A stretch of 64,000 nt of DNA, from contig JABCZI010000006.1 in the NCBI GenBank assembly GCA_013289765.1, positions 1 to 64,000 of the forward strand. The letters run 5' to 3'. A model generated the notes under the pieces. It was given only the letters and a program-made list of their open reading frames with translations. It ran no database searches and was not told where the DNA came from. The position numbers were made by a program, and so were the translations under genes. This stretch comes from Acidobacteriota bacterium (lineage in GTDB: Bacteria; Acidobacteriota; Terriglobia; Terriglobales; Acidobacteriaceae). Positions 35,802-44,568 of the stretch are shown here, piece after piece; within the stretch, counting starts at the first letter, position 1; every line of letters begins with the position of its first letter.

Positions 35802-36626
35802 CTACGGTTTAAGTGCTTGAGGGGCCGCATTTTTATTTTGTTCCGCTGTGCCACTGGCAGGCGGGTGCGATTCCAGAACTGAAATTCGCCTTTCAAGCTC
35901 CTCGATCTGCTTAGCCATAACGGCATTGTTTCGTTTTGTCTCTTCGACCCCTCCGAGCCAATACGGGAGAGTCTGAGAGAGCAAAGTCACCGCGAGAGCG
36001 ATAATTCCGGAGTAAAACGCAGCTTTCGCAACTGCGTCCTTCGCGATCCTCCGCGCGCGCCCTGTCACATTCACGAAATCCTTGGCTAGTCGATCTACAT
36101 CCACGGCCCTATTGCGGTTTGCCTGGGGAACACGTGCTTTCCAATCAGCCTCCACTTTCTCGGTGAAACGAAAGAAAAGAAGAGTGCAAATCGTATCTCC
36201 AATTCGAAGCGTGTATGGCTCACGGGCCATGTTTATCACGGTGAAATGCATTGGTCCCTCATAACCGGGATCCACATGACCAGGATTTGTCATGAGCAGG
36301 CCCTTAATCGACACGTGTGACGGAGGAAAGCCGATGCCAGCGACAGTATCCGGCATGTTCAGCGATTCAGTTGTCGTAACGACCGCGGTTTCTCCGGTGC
36401 TAAGGACGATTTCTTCACCCTGGTGCTCAACTTTTCTTGTCGTTCCGCCCTTGACTTCCGCAGGCATTTGAATACTCCCGATGTGAAGATCAACGGAACA
36501 CGGTTGGATAGCTGAGTTTTCAGTTGTCCAGTCATCCGCAGAAATACCAGATATCAGCGGATGCACTCCTCCCGTTTTTTGTGCAGAAAGCAATGTCTGT
36601 AGGTCCTTGTCCCGAAGTAGGTCCAT
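35802..36626 (-). CDS. Membrane-anchored dCTP deaminase/dUTPase-fold protein lacking catalytic residues
   Basis: A 274-residue protein. Residues 1-160 match the trimeric dCTP deaminase/dUTPase fold: IQPCSVDLHIG (about 40-50) and the beta core NPGHVDPGYEGPMHFTVIN (114-132). In hand alignment with E. coli Dcd, the catalytic Glu138 corresponds to Thr129, and the Arg115 position is not conserved. A membrane helix (about 203-225) and a coiled coil (about 230-253, IEELERRISVLE) follow. So it looks like a nucleotide-binding sensor at the membrane rather than an enzyme. The start is ATG 36626 with AAAGGA six bases upstream. It diverges from a small membrane-protein gene 141 bases away. Confidence 0.74.
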   Translation of the reverse strand: MDLLRDKDLQTLLSAQKTGGVHPLISGISADDWTTENSAIQPCSVDLHIGSIQMPAEVKGGTTRKVEHQGEEIVLSTGETAVVTTTESLNMPDTVAGIGFPPSHVSIKGLLMTNPGHVDPGYEGPMHFTVINMAREPYTLRIGDTICTLLFFRFTEKVEADWKARVPQANRNRAVDVDRLAKDFVNVTGRARRIAKDAVAKAAFYSGIIALAVTLLSQTLPYWLGGVEETKRNNAVMAKQIEELERRISVLESHPPASGTAEQNKNAAPQALKP

Positions 36627-36767
36627 GGAGATTCCTTTCTTAAGATCGCACCGAACTGAAACGGTACCACACGAACGGATTTGGGCGACAGTCCGACCTT
36701 GGCTCACCAATAATACCGAGACAATGTTGCTCTGAAGCTCGCGGCGGGAGTAGATTGTTCTTTCTCA

Positions 36768-37304
36768 ATGATCAACTTGATGGAAATTATTAAGTCAATC
36801 TTTTACGGAGCCCTTTTTTGGCTGTTGGTTGGGGTGCTGATCGCGATAGGCTTCGCTCTCGGGCTGAGATCTGTCCGAAGTCCGAGCAAGTGGAATAGGG
36901 AAGCAATTACCGCTCATTTTCTTCGCCTAGACGCTGGCACCCAGGGACATGGGCTGAGATTTTACTATGAACTCGACAATACGACTGAAAAGGACTATTT
37001 TGCCCGGCCAGACCATGACCTAAGCCTTTATTTGCGCCTCGACTCCGGGGCTTTGGCCACGTGTGCCATGAACGAGGACTGCGCCAAATTACTTACTGCA
37101 GTTCGAGTCCCATCGCAGGAGCACTTCGAGATCGCAATCGATGTTCCTTGCAACATCCCAGGCCAAGTGTTACGCGAGAAGAGTCGTGAAAAGCGGAGTG
37201 CTCTCCTAGCGAATTACCTAAATCGCGAGCTGCCACACCTCAAAGGATTTGTGATCCTGGACGCGACGAATCGCTATGAAATGCTCCTGAGTAACGGGTG
37301 GTGA
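36768..37304 (+). CDS. Small membrane-anchored protein
   Basis: A 178-residue protein with one N-terminal membrane helix (about residues 10-33, ending in GFALGLR) and a soluble domain of about 140 residues that I do not recognise. The domain has beta-type stretches (GLRFYYELDN, DLSLYLRLD) and two cysteines near residue 100. It is divergent from the membrane-anchored deaminase-like gene and shares its promoter region, so the two may form a membrane pair. Start ATG 36768; no strong ribosome binding site. Confidence 0.55.
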   Translation: MINLMEIIKSIFYGALFWLLVGVLIAIGFALGLRSVRSPSKWNREAITAHFLRLDAGTQGHGLRFYYELDNTTEKDYFARPDHDLSLYLRLDSGALATCAMNEDCAKLLTAVRVPSQEHFEIAIDVPCNIPGQVLREKSREKRSALLANYLNRELPHLKGFVILDATNRYEMLLSNGW

Positions 37305-37633
37305 CGTTTGTGCGTTTACCATTGTTTAGGGTGTTGTCCTGCCACCACATTCCCGTTTGAAATCTCGTTAGATTAACAATTGCTAACGCTAGACTGCCCA
37401 GTGATCCAAGCGGATTGCTTTGGGTCGGCTCCCGCCCGTCGTCGTCCCTTCATTATTTCTTCTCTCAACCCGCGCGTTTGAAAGCCGGCGTTATTCCAGC
37501 GGTGTTCCCTGTCAAGGGTCTGCGATGAACGCGGAACTTGCCCGCGCCCTTGACAGGTCCGCGCCGCTGAACGCCTTCAAAACCGTCGCGGGGTTTCGCG
37601 AAGAAAAAATTTGTTTTGAAGGAGAACAAGACA
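37305..37633. other. Intergenic region before ardC
   Basis: About 330 bases holding the inverted repeat at 37508-37557 and the ardC ribosome binding site. No other gene is supported. Confidence 0.5.
37508..37557. repeat. 11-bp perfect inverted repeat upstream of ardC
   Basis: CCTGTCAAGGG (37508-37518) and CCCTTGACAGG (37547-37557) are exact inverted copies around a 28-nt loop. A smaller CGCGG/CCGCG pair lies inside the loop. It may be a leader hairpin or an operator of ardC. Confidence 0.55.
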
Positions 37634-38557
37634 ATGCAAGACACTACCGAAAGAAAAGACGTATACAGCCGCATCACCGCACAGATCGTGGCGTATCTGG
37701 AAAAAGGCGTCCGCCCGTGGACTCGTCCGTGGAATGCCGAGCATGCCGCCGGCCGGATTACCCGTCCTTTGCGTTTTAACGGCCAGCCCTACTCTGGAAT
37801 CAACGTCCTGTCGCTCTGGATGTCTGCTCTCAGTCAGAACTTCGCCGCGCCGATCTGGATGACCTACCGCCAGGCCGGCGAGCTGAACGCGCATGTCCGC
37901 AAAGGCGAGAAAGGCTCACTGGTGGTCTACGCCAACGCCATCACGCGGACCGAGCATGACGACCAGACCGGCGAGGATGTCGAGCGCGAAATCCCTTACA
38001 TGAAGGGCTACACTGTTTTCAATGTGGAGCAGATTGAAGGGTTGCCCGAAATCTACTACGCTACGGCCGTGCCGATGCGCGACCCTGTGGCCCGCATAGA
38101 CCATGCGGAGAAGTTTTCCGGCAGCCTAGGCGCAACGATGAGACACGGCGGAAATCGCGCCTACTACGCTCAGGAACTGGACTATGTACAGATGCCGCCA
38201 TTCGAAGCCTTCCGCGACGCCGAGAGCTACTACGCGACCCTCGCCCATGAATTGACCCACTGGACAAAACACGCGCAGCGCCTTAACCGTGACTTCGGCC
38301 GCAAGAGCTGGGGCGATGAAGGTTACAGCCGCGAAGAACTCGTTGCCGAGTTGGGATCTGCTTTTCTGTGCGCCGATCTCGAACTTCACGAGGAGCCACG
38401 AGAAGAAAACGCCGCCTACATTGCGACGTGGCTGGAAGTCCTCAAGAAAGACAATCGTGCTATTTTTGCCGCAGCCGCTCACGCGCAACGGGCTACCGAT
38501 TACCTCAATCAAAAATCCGCCGCCGCCGCGCAGGTCTTGGAGACCTGCGCGGCTTGA
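37634..38557 (+). CDS. ardC: ArdC-type antirestriction protein
   Basis: A 307-residue protein. The N-terminal DUF1738 ssDNA-binding region has KGVRPWTRPWN, RPLRFNGQPYSGINVL and WMTYRQA. The C-terminal zincin-type domain has HELTH (205-209) and the downstream EELVAELGSAFL. ArdC proteins of conjugative plasmids bind single-stranded DNA and shield incoming DNA from host restriction. It lies at the left edge of the transfer-related half of the element. The start is ATG 37634, with AAGGAG nine bases upstream; TTG 37616 is an alternative. Confidence 0.9.
   Translation: MQDTTERKDVYSRITAQIVAYLEKGVRPWTRPWNAEHAAGRITRPLRFNGQPYSGINVLSLWMSALSQNFAAPIWMTYRQAGELNAHVRKGEKGSLVVYANAITRTEHDDQTGEDVEREIPYMKGYTVFNVEQIEGLPEIYYATAVPMRDPVARIDHAEKFSGSLGATMRHGGNRAYYAQELDYVQMPPFEAFRDAESYYATLAHELTHWTKHAQRLNRDFGRKSWGDEGYSREELVAELGSAFLCADLELHEEPREENAAYIATWLEVLKKDNRAIFAAAAHAQRATDYLNQKSAAAAQVLETCAA
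38525..38553 (+). terminator. 13-bp perfect stem-loop overlapping the end of ardC
   Basis: GCCGCGCAGGTCT (38525-38537) pairs perfectly with 38541-38553 around a TGG loop. It is built from the last codons of ardC and is followed by a weakly T-rich stretch. It is probably an intrinsic terminator or an mRNA-stabilising hairpin. Confidence 0.6.
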
Positions 38558-38963
38558 TTCGTTCTTCAGCCGCTCGTCTACGACAGCGGCGATGAGAGAA
38601 ACCTACCTTTCCGTTCCAGCCATCCCTCAAGAAACGGCACACTCTCGCTGCTATGTCAGCAGGAATAAGTTCCTGTGGAAAAATCTTCCCCGTTTGAGAC
38701 AACTTTGAGGCAAAAACCTGCAAGCAACGGCTTTCCTCTGTCACAAGGATTTAACAAAGGCAAACAGAAATTTTCTTTATGATGCTGATTGCATTGCAGG
38801 TTCTCCTCAGTGGTTCGAGAAGCATCCGCAAGACTTTCCCTTGAGCGAGCAAGCGCCGTGCGAGAACGAACCCCGATTGGACGGCCACTTCGAGCAAGAC
38901 GCATTGTTCACGCAATCAAAGCAAATGATGTAAACAGCTTCTAGCAAGAATCGGTAGCACGAG
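38558..38963. other. Intergenic region after ardC
   Basis: About 400 bases. Apart from the hairpin at the end of ardC, I see no gene, RNA or long repeat. Confidence 0.45.
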
Positions 38964-39155
38964 ATGGGGACCCACCGAGTACGCATTCCCAAGAAGAGAA
39001 CGGAACCCGTTCGCGTGGCAGGATACGTCCGTATCTCAGCCGAAAACCATCCGCATTCAACCAAGCAGAAATCCGCCATTCGCCGCTACGCGGAAAGGCG
39101 GAAACTCCACGTCGCAAATATTTATCTAGATCGACACGAGCGCAACCTCAGGTAA
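38964..39155 (+). pseudogene. Serine recombinase N-terminal fragment
   Basis: A 63-codon frame. Its middle, VAGYVRISAENHPHSTKQKS then AIRRYAERRKL, matches the N-terminus of the resolvase domain in the full recombinase 230 bases downstream (YVRMSTEHQQYSTENQ). The frame stops soon after, before the rest of the catalytic domain. It is either a truncated relic or a very short expressed protein. Confidence 0.55.
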
Positions 39156-39190
39156 TCAGCTCTTAACGAGTTTTCGGAAGTAGGGACGAA

Positions 39191-40750
39191 ATGAGGTCCG
39201 TCAGAGAGAGCGCTTCTGAGAAGACTGCGGGACCTGCCCGAGCAGCCCAGTACGTCAGGATGTCCACGGAACACCAGCAATATTCCACAGAAAACCAGAT
39301 GGACGCGATGGGCCGTTATGCGGACGGCCGCAAAATGCAAATAGTGCGCACATACTCGGATGAAGCGAGGAGCGGTCTGAATATTGAGGGCAGGAACGGG
39401 TTGCGCGACCTGATTCGCGATGTCGAAACCGGACGCGCCGATTACACCGATGTCCTGGTATACGACGTGAGTCGATGGGGGCGATTCCAGGATGTGGATG
39501 AAAGTGCCTATTACGAGTACATCTGTAAACGAGCCAACGTTCGCGTCCACTATTGCGCTGAGCAGTTCGAGAATGACGGGAGCTTGTCGTCGACCTTGCT
39601 CAAGACCATAAAGCGAACGATGGCTGGTGAATACAGCCGCGAACTTTCTGTGAAGGTGTTTGCCGGACAGTGCAGGTTAATTGAACATGGATTTCGTCAG
39701 GGTGGACCCGCCGGATACGGGCTGCGCAGGCAATTAGTCGATCGGGACAGAAATCCCAAGGAGATTTTAGCCCGAGGCATCCATAAGAGCATTCAAACTG
39801 ATCGCGTCATCCTAGTTCCAGGGCCGGAAGCTGAACTTCAGGTTGTGCGGCAAATCTATGATCGTTTCACGCAAGGGCCTTCAACGGAGAGGGAAATCGC
39901 TGCGTGGCTTAATGGACGCGGTCTGGTAACGGATCTAGGGCGTCCGTGGACGCGCGGGACAGTACACCAGATCCTTACGAATCCCAAATACGGTGGCGCT
40001 AACGTCTATAACCGCAGATCGTTCAAACTCAAGCGGAAACGAGTCGTCAACCCACCCGAGATGTGGATCAGGTGCGATGACGCTTTTACTCCCATCGTTC
40101 CGGTTGAACAGTTCAAGCAAGCGCTTGCGATCATCGAGAGCCGGCACACACACCTGACGGATGAGCAATTGCTTGAACGCCTACGGAGTCTTCTCGCCCG
40201 AATTGGCGAGGTGTCAGGCGTGACAATTGATGAAGCGGAGGACATGCCATCTAGTGCGGTCTACCAACGACGGTTCGGGGGCTTGGCGCGAGCATATGCC
40301 ATGATCGGCTATACACCGCTGCGAGACCTCAGATACATAGAGATCAACCGTGCAATGCGCGAATATCACAAAGATCAGTGTTCCCGAATCATGAAGGAGT
40401 TGAAGAACCAAGGTGCCGAACTTTGCGAGGGGAAGAATGGTCTGGTAGAGGTTAATCAAGAATTCACGGCTTCTGTCGTAATCTCCCGCTGCCGCGAAAC
40501 CTTAACCGGGAGACATCGCTGGCTGATTAGGCTTGAAAACACTCTCGATCCCGACATCACGATTGCTGCCCGCCTCACGCCAACGAACGAGAACATTCTT
40601 GACTATTACATCTTCCCGAAGATCGAAACGTTGACCGCCCAGCTCAGACTCGCTGGAGAAAACGGCATCAGGTTGGATTCCTATCGTTTTGACAATCTGG
40701 ATTTCTTTTTGAGCATGGCACGCCGCACATCAATTGAGGAGATACCGTGA
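39191..40750 (+). CDS. Large serine recombinase (module copy 1)
   Basis: A 519-residue site-specific recombinase. The resolvase-type catalytic domain has nucleophile Ser25 in YVRMSTEHQQ, DEARSG, and VYDVSRWGRFQD. A recombinase domain follows with HGFRQGGPAGYGLRR, then a Cys-poor C-terminal region ending with ENILDYYIFP. Unlike typical large serine integrases it is followed, with overlapping codons (GTGA), by a ParB-like gene and then a RepB-like gene. This trio appears to be a conserved mobile module, since a second, decayed copy lies at 52.9-55 kb. ATG 39191 has AGGGA four bases upstream. Confidence 0.88.
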   Translation: MRSVRESASEKTAGPARAAQYVRMSTEHQQYSTENQMDAMGRYADGRKMQIVRTYSDEARSGLNIEGRNGLRDLIRDVETGRADYTDVLVYDVSRWGRFQDVDESAYYEYICKRANVRVHYCAEQFENDGSLSSTLLKTIKRTMAGEYSRELSVKVFAGQCRLIEHGFRQGGPAGYGLRRQLVDRDRNPKEILARGIHKSIQTDRVILVPGPEAELQVVRQIYDRFTQGPSTEREIAAWLNGRGLVTDLGRPWTRGTVHQILTNPKYGGANVYNRRSFKLKRKRVVNPPEMWIRCDDAFTPIVPVEQFKQALAIIESRHTHLTDEQLLERLRSLLARIGEVSGVTIDEAEDMPSSAVYQRRFGGLARAYAMIGYTPLRDLRYIEINRAMREYHKDQCSRIMKELKNQGAELCEGKNGLVEVNQEFTASVVISRCRETLTGRHRWLIRLENTLDPDITIAARLTPTNENILDYYIFPKIETLTAQLRLAGENGIRLDSYRFDNLDFFLSMARRTSIEEIP

Positions 40751-41610
40751 ACAAGACCGACATCGAAAATATCCCTATTTCTGAAATTCGAGTAACGAAC
40801 CCACGCACTCGGAGCAAAGGAAGATTTCAAGAGATTGTCGCGAGCATCGCTGCGGTCGGCCTCAAGCGGCCAATCACAGTATCTCGGCGCGAGCTTGAGC
40901 CTGACGGTACGAGGTACGATCTGGTCTGCGGACAAGGACGAATGGAGGCCTGCCATGCTCTCGGTGAGGCCACAATCCCGGCAGTCGTGACTGATGCTCC
41001 TCGGGAAGAGCAGATGGTGATGAGCCTCGTCGAGAATTTTGCCAGGCGGGGACCATCAAATCGCGATCTACTTAGGGAAGTTCGGAGCCTTCGGGAGCGG
41101 AAGTATAAGGTCGAGGAAATTGCTCAAAAACTCGGCCTTGATCGTGCATACATTAACGGCATCATCCATCTGTTGGAAAAGGGGGAGGAAGGGCTGGCGC
41201 AAGCGGTTGAAGCTGGGCGTTTGCCGATCAGCGTCGCAGTCCAGATTGCGACCGGCAATGACCACGAAGTGCAACAGGCCTTGGCTGAGGCTTATGAAAA
41301 AGGTGACCTCAGAGGAGACAAGCTGAAGAGTGCTAGGCGCGTAATTTCTCAGCGAATTGCAAAGCTGCAAAGTGCGGGCAAGCTGGCCCAGACTCGTCGC
41401 AAACTCACAGGCGACGCGCTTGTACGCGAATACAAGGACCGCATGCGAGAACAGCGCCACCTTGTTCAGAAAGCAAACCTCACCAAGGAACGGCTGCTGC
41501 TACTCACCAGCGCTATACGTCGCCTTATGCAGGACGAACATTTCACTACGCTTTTGCGAGCCGAGAATCTGGTCGATATGCCTGAACAGCTCGCGGCTCG
41601 CCTCACATAG
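40747..41610 (+). CDS. ParB-like protein (module copy 1)
   Basis: A 287-residue protein with ParB N-terminal features: IPISEIRVTNPRTRS, VGLKRPITVSRR, LVCGQGRMEACHALG and the LVENFARR box. A helix-turn-helix follows (VEEIAQKLGLDRAYINGII). ParB/KorB proteins bind partition sites and can hydrolyse CTP. Here no ParA gene is present; instead it overlaps the serine recombinase, so it may steer recombination or keep an excised circle. The C-terminal helical part is shared with the stub at 54.5 kb. Confidence 0.85.
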   Translation: MNKTDIENIPISEIRVTNPRTRSKGRFQEIVASIAAVGLKRPITVSRRELEPDGTRYDLVCGQGRMEACHALGEATIPAVVTDAPREEQMVMSLVENFARRGPSNRDLLREVRSLRERKYKVEEIAQKLGLDRAYINGIIHLLEKGEEGLAQAVEAGRLPISVAVQIATGNDHEVQQALAEAYEKGDLRGDKLKSARRVISQRIAKLQSAGKLAQTRRKLTGDALVREYKDRMREQRHLVQKANLTKERLLLLTSAIRRLMQDEHFTTLLRAENLVDMPEQLAARLT

Positions 41611-41624
41611 AAAGGAGCTCGCAC

Positions 41625-42536
41625 GTGGCAAACTCAAAGGTGAAACCTGCATTCAATCAGCAAGTTGTAGTCCTTCCGATTGAAACCATTGTTCCCCAGA
41701 AGGAGTTGTCTCTTGAATTTCGAAAGAGCACAACCTTCAAGCGAATCAGTGCTTCCCTGGAACATGTTGGTCTAATTGAGCCTCTCGTTGTGTATCCGCG
41801 CGGGCCGAGAGATTACCTGTTGCTCGACGGCCACGCTCGTTTGGACATTCTCAAGCAGCGCGGTGTGACAGAGGTACGCACAATCTTTGCTATGGACGAC
41901 GAGGCATACACATATAACAAGAAAGTAAACCATGCGCCGCCTGTTGCCGAGTACTTCATGATGCAGAAAGCGCTTTCCCACGGTGTAACCGAAGAGCGAT
42001 TAGCTCAAGTGTTGAATGTTAGCGTTTCGGCCATCAGACAACGTCGAAACATGCTCGACGGAATTTGCAAGGAGGCAGTTGAAATCTTACGAAATCGCGA
42101 CGTGTCTCCTGCCGTCTTTGCTTACCTTAAGAAAATGAAGCCGATTCGGCAGATCGAAGCCGCTGAACACATGCGTGCCACCGGTACCCATACGGTTCGC
42201 TTTGCAAAAGCATTACTCGAAGTGACTCGTCCTGAAATGCTCGTGGAAGTGCCCTCAAAGCGCAAACCAACGATTGAAGCGACCTCGCGAGCGGCTCAGG
42301 CGATGCTTGAGCAGGAAACCGACCTATTGATTCGCGAACTCAAAGCTGTGGAGGAGTCCTACGGAACAGATATGCTCACGCTCTCCATAGCGTGTGGCTA
42401 TGTTGAGCGTTTGCTCTCGAACTCTCGGGTTGAGAAGCACCTCGATAAGCATCATTCTGACATTCTGGGCGAACTTCGCACGCTTCTGGCGGATGTGAAG
42501 CCTCAAAAAGGCAAAAGTCCCGAGGTAGCGGCATGA
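41625..42536 (+). CDS. RepB/ParB-like protein (module copy 1)
   Basis: A 303-residue protein of the plasmid-partition RepB-like group. The ParB-type N-terminus has LPIETIVPQKELS, EHVGLIEPLVVYPRG and YLLLDGHARLDILKQRG. A helix-turn-helix region contains TEERLAQVLNVSVSAIRQRR. A RepB-like C-terminal region ends with YVERLLSNSRVEKHL. The start is GTG 41625 with AAAGGAG seven bases upstream. It follows ParB by 14 bases and closes the recombinase-ParB-RepB module. The module probably acts as one unit. Confidence 0.85.
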   Translation: MANSKVKPAFNQQVVVLPIETIVPQKELSLEFRKSTTFKRISASLEHVGLIEPLVVYPRGPRDYLLLDGHARLDILKQRGVTEVRTIFAMDDEAYTYNKKVNHAPPVAEYFMMQKALSHGVTEERLAQVLNVSVSAIRQRRNMLDGICKEAVEILRNRDVSPAVFAYLKKMKPIRQIEAAEHMRATGTHTVRFAKALLEVTRPEMLVEVPSKRKPTIEATSRAAQAMLEQETDLLIRELKAVEESYGTDMLTLSIACGYVERLLSNSRVEKHLDKHHSDILGELRTLLADVKPQKGKSPEVAA

Positions 42537-42848
42537 TGCTCCTGGATGAAGCCAAATACGGTGGCGTAGCAACAAATTCCCCTAGCGTGGGTTGACTCCA
42601 ATGTAGAATAGAGCAACCACTTCTCTGCAGGTTCCCCCTGTTGTCGCAGTTTGTCGTGATCCCGCCTTCGAATAAATCCCCAGAGGAGGTTCTGTCCTAT
42701 ATCCGCCCAGCCAGTGAATTTCACAAGATCAATATCGAATACCCTATGGTCCGCTGCTAGAAGCATCAATTCAATCTTGCCGAACGGCAAACTGCCGCTG
42801 CCGTCTTGGGCGCCCGGCCGTCTTCCCAGAAGCTGGGAGCGAATTCCA
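42537..42848. other. Region between the RepB-like gene and the radical SAM gene
   Basis: About 310 bases. The reverse strand holds a protein-like stretch (for example VFDIDLVKFTGWADIGQNLL) without a convincing start. It may be a decayed gene; I could not identify it. Confidence 0.35.
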
Positions 42849-44546
42849 ATGGCGACCGGCGTGCCAAGGCGAACCCTGTCACTCTGCCCCGAGTGCAATC
42901 GAGAAACTGTCGATAGTGTGATTAAGGGTGAGACGGGCGTCGCAGACTTCCGGGATAGGCCTGGAATCATCGAGGCAGAGATCGTGGAAGAAGCGGGGCG
43001 CATCCTCATGCGCAAAGCATGCGAAAAGCATGGCCCGTTTGAAGACGTGCTTTCGAATCATCCGGAGTTCTTCAAACGCATGGAGAACCTCGGGTTTGGC
43101 AAGGACTTCAATTGTGCCGGCGACGAAATGGTCCACAATCATGGCGCAAACAGGATCAAGACCGGGCGTGGCACCTATTTGATTGTCGACCTCACCAACC
43201 GCTGCAACATGTTCTGTTCGCCTTGCTACATGGACGCCAACGCTGCCAGCTACGTCCACGAATTGGATATGCAGGATGTAACGGCTCTGTTTGAAAGGGC
43301 AACGTCCTTCAAACCTCAACGCGAGATTAACGTTCTGTTCTCTGGAGGAGAGGCAACGCTCTCGCCGATATTCCTGGACGCAGTCCGACACGCGAAGAGC
43401 AAGGGCTTCCATCGCCTACATGTCGCCACCAACGGAATTCGCTTTGCCCAAGAGAAGGATTTTGCGGTCAAAGCAAAGATGGCTGGACTCCATGCCGTAT
43501 ATCTCCAGTTCGACGGCGTTACCGAGGAGAAGAACAGTCATCGCGGGATCGGCAACTACATGGACATGAAGCGACGTGCCCTCGACAATATCGCCGCCGC
43601 GGGAATGAAAACCACGTTGCAGGTGACGGTGGAGAGCGGACTGAACAATGACGGTGTTGGCGACATTATTCGGTTTGTCGCAGATCACATCAAGAAGATC
43701 CACGGGATTATCTTTCAACCGGTCATGTTCTCCGGCAGGGATGAAGACATTACCGCTGACGAGCGTTACGCGAGGCGGTATCCGATTTCACAAATCGCCT
43801 ACGATTTGCAGGCACAAACCTCGTTCGGATGGGAACCGATGCGCGACTGGTTTCCCGTCTCTTCCTACGCGGTCTTCGCCAATCTGTGCGATGTGCTTCA
43901 TCCTGAGGCAGCATTAGGGAGCCTCTTTTGCGATATCCATCCCAATCAAGGAATGTTCTCCCCGATACTTATCGACTCCCGCACGCGAGAAATTGTCCCT
44001 GTAGCAAAGTTCTTCGATGTGCAGCAGTTCTTACGTGACGTTCTGGACATAACAGACCTCGCGCGAGGACGCGCGATCACCAAAGCAATGGTTGCGCTCT
44101 CAGCCGTCCGCAACTTTAATCGGACCAAGGCTCCCGCCGATTTTGGACTTGACCAGCTTCGCAGATTGCTCTCGGACTGCTTTTATCGAGTTGCCGGCAG
44201 CGGTCAAAGCTGGTCGGAGCGATCCTATTCCTACGTAGGTTCTTGGAAACTCGTGATGATTACCCCGATGAGCTTCCAGGATCTTTACAACTACGACTTC
44301 GCGACGATGTCCGATTCAAAGACTCCCGTGGCAACCCAAGAAGGCGAAATCACGTTCTGCGCATACAACGGGGGTCGTTGGCGAGAGATCGTGGAACACT
44401 TGCATCAGACGGCGAGCTTGGCCGAATGGAATCGGATGCATGGTCGCCATCCCATCTACGCCAAGGGCAAAGAGGTTGATTTGGGTGGTGGGAAAAGAGC
44501 GAAGCCCGAATTGGTCCAGATCGAGAAGCAACGAACGGCAGCTTGA
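42849..44546 (+). CDS. Radical SAM protein, tetraether-synthase (Tes)-like
   Basis: A 565-residue protein. An N-terminal CPEC (13-16) with CEKHG (from C58) resembles the zinc-like motif of the archaeal MJ0619/Tes family. The radical SAM cluster is C119-x3-C123-x2-C126 in NRCNMFCSPC, followed by FSGGEATL. Tes couples lipid chains to make membrane-spanning lipids, and relatives occur in bacteria that make such lipids. The assignment is by motif layout and remains uncertain; other members of this group have unknown substrates. The start is ATG 42849, which places the family N-terminus at residue 7; GGGAG lies nine bases upstream. A TPR gene follows 22 bases later. Confidence 0.72.
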   Translation: MATGVPRRTLSLCPECNRETVDSVIKGETGVADFRDRPGIIEAEIVEEAGRILMRKACEKHGPFEDVLSNHPEFFKRMENLGFGKDFNCAGDEMVHNHGANRIKTGRGTYLIVDLTNRCNMFCSPCYMDANAASYVHELDMQDVTALFERATSFKPQREINVLFSGGEATLSPIFLDAVRHAKSKGFHRLHVATNGIRFAQEKDFAVKAKMAGLHAVYLQFDGVTEEKNSHRGIGNYMDMKRRALDNIAAAGMKTTLQVTVESGLNNDGVGDIIRFVADHIKKIHGIIFQPVMFSGRDEDITADERYARRYPISQIAYDLQAQTSFGWEPMRDWFPVSSYAVFANLCDVLHPEAALGSLFCDIHPNQGMFSPILIDSRTREIVPVAKFFDVQQFLRDVLDITDLARGRAITKAMVALSAVRNFNRTKAPADFGLDQLRRLLSDCFYRVAGSGQSWSERSYSYVGSWKLVMITPMSFQDLYNYDFATMSDSKTPVATQEGEITFCAYNGGRWREIVEHLHQTASLAEWNRMHGRHPIYAKGKEVDLGGGKRAKPELVQIEKQRTAA

Positions 44547-44568
44547 TTTGCGAAAGTACGGGACGACC

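Noticed and set aside
37420..37779. Forward frame overlapping the ardC start in another frame
   Set aside because: It runs through the inverted repeat and into ardC; the ArdC frame is the recognised one.
42503..43015. Reverse frame with protein-like stretches between the RepB-like and radical SAM genes
   Set aside because: It overlaps coding sequence at both ends and no family is recognised; it may be a relic but cannot be supported as a gene.
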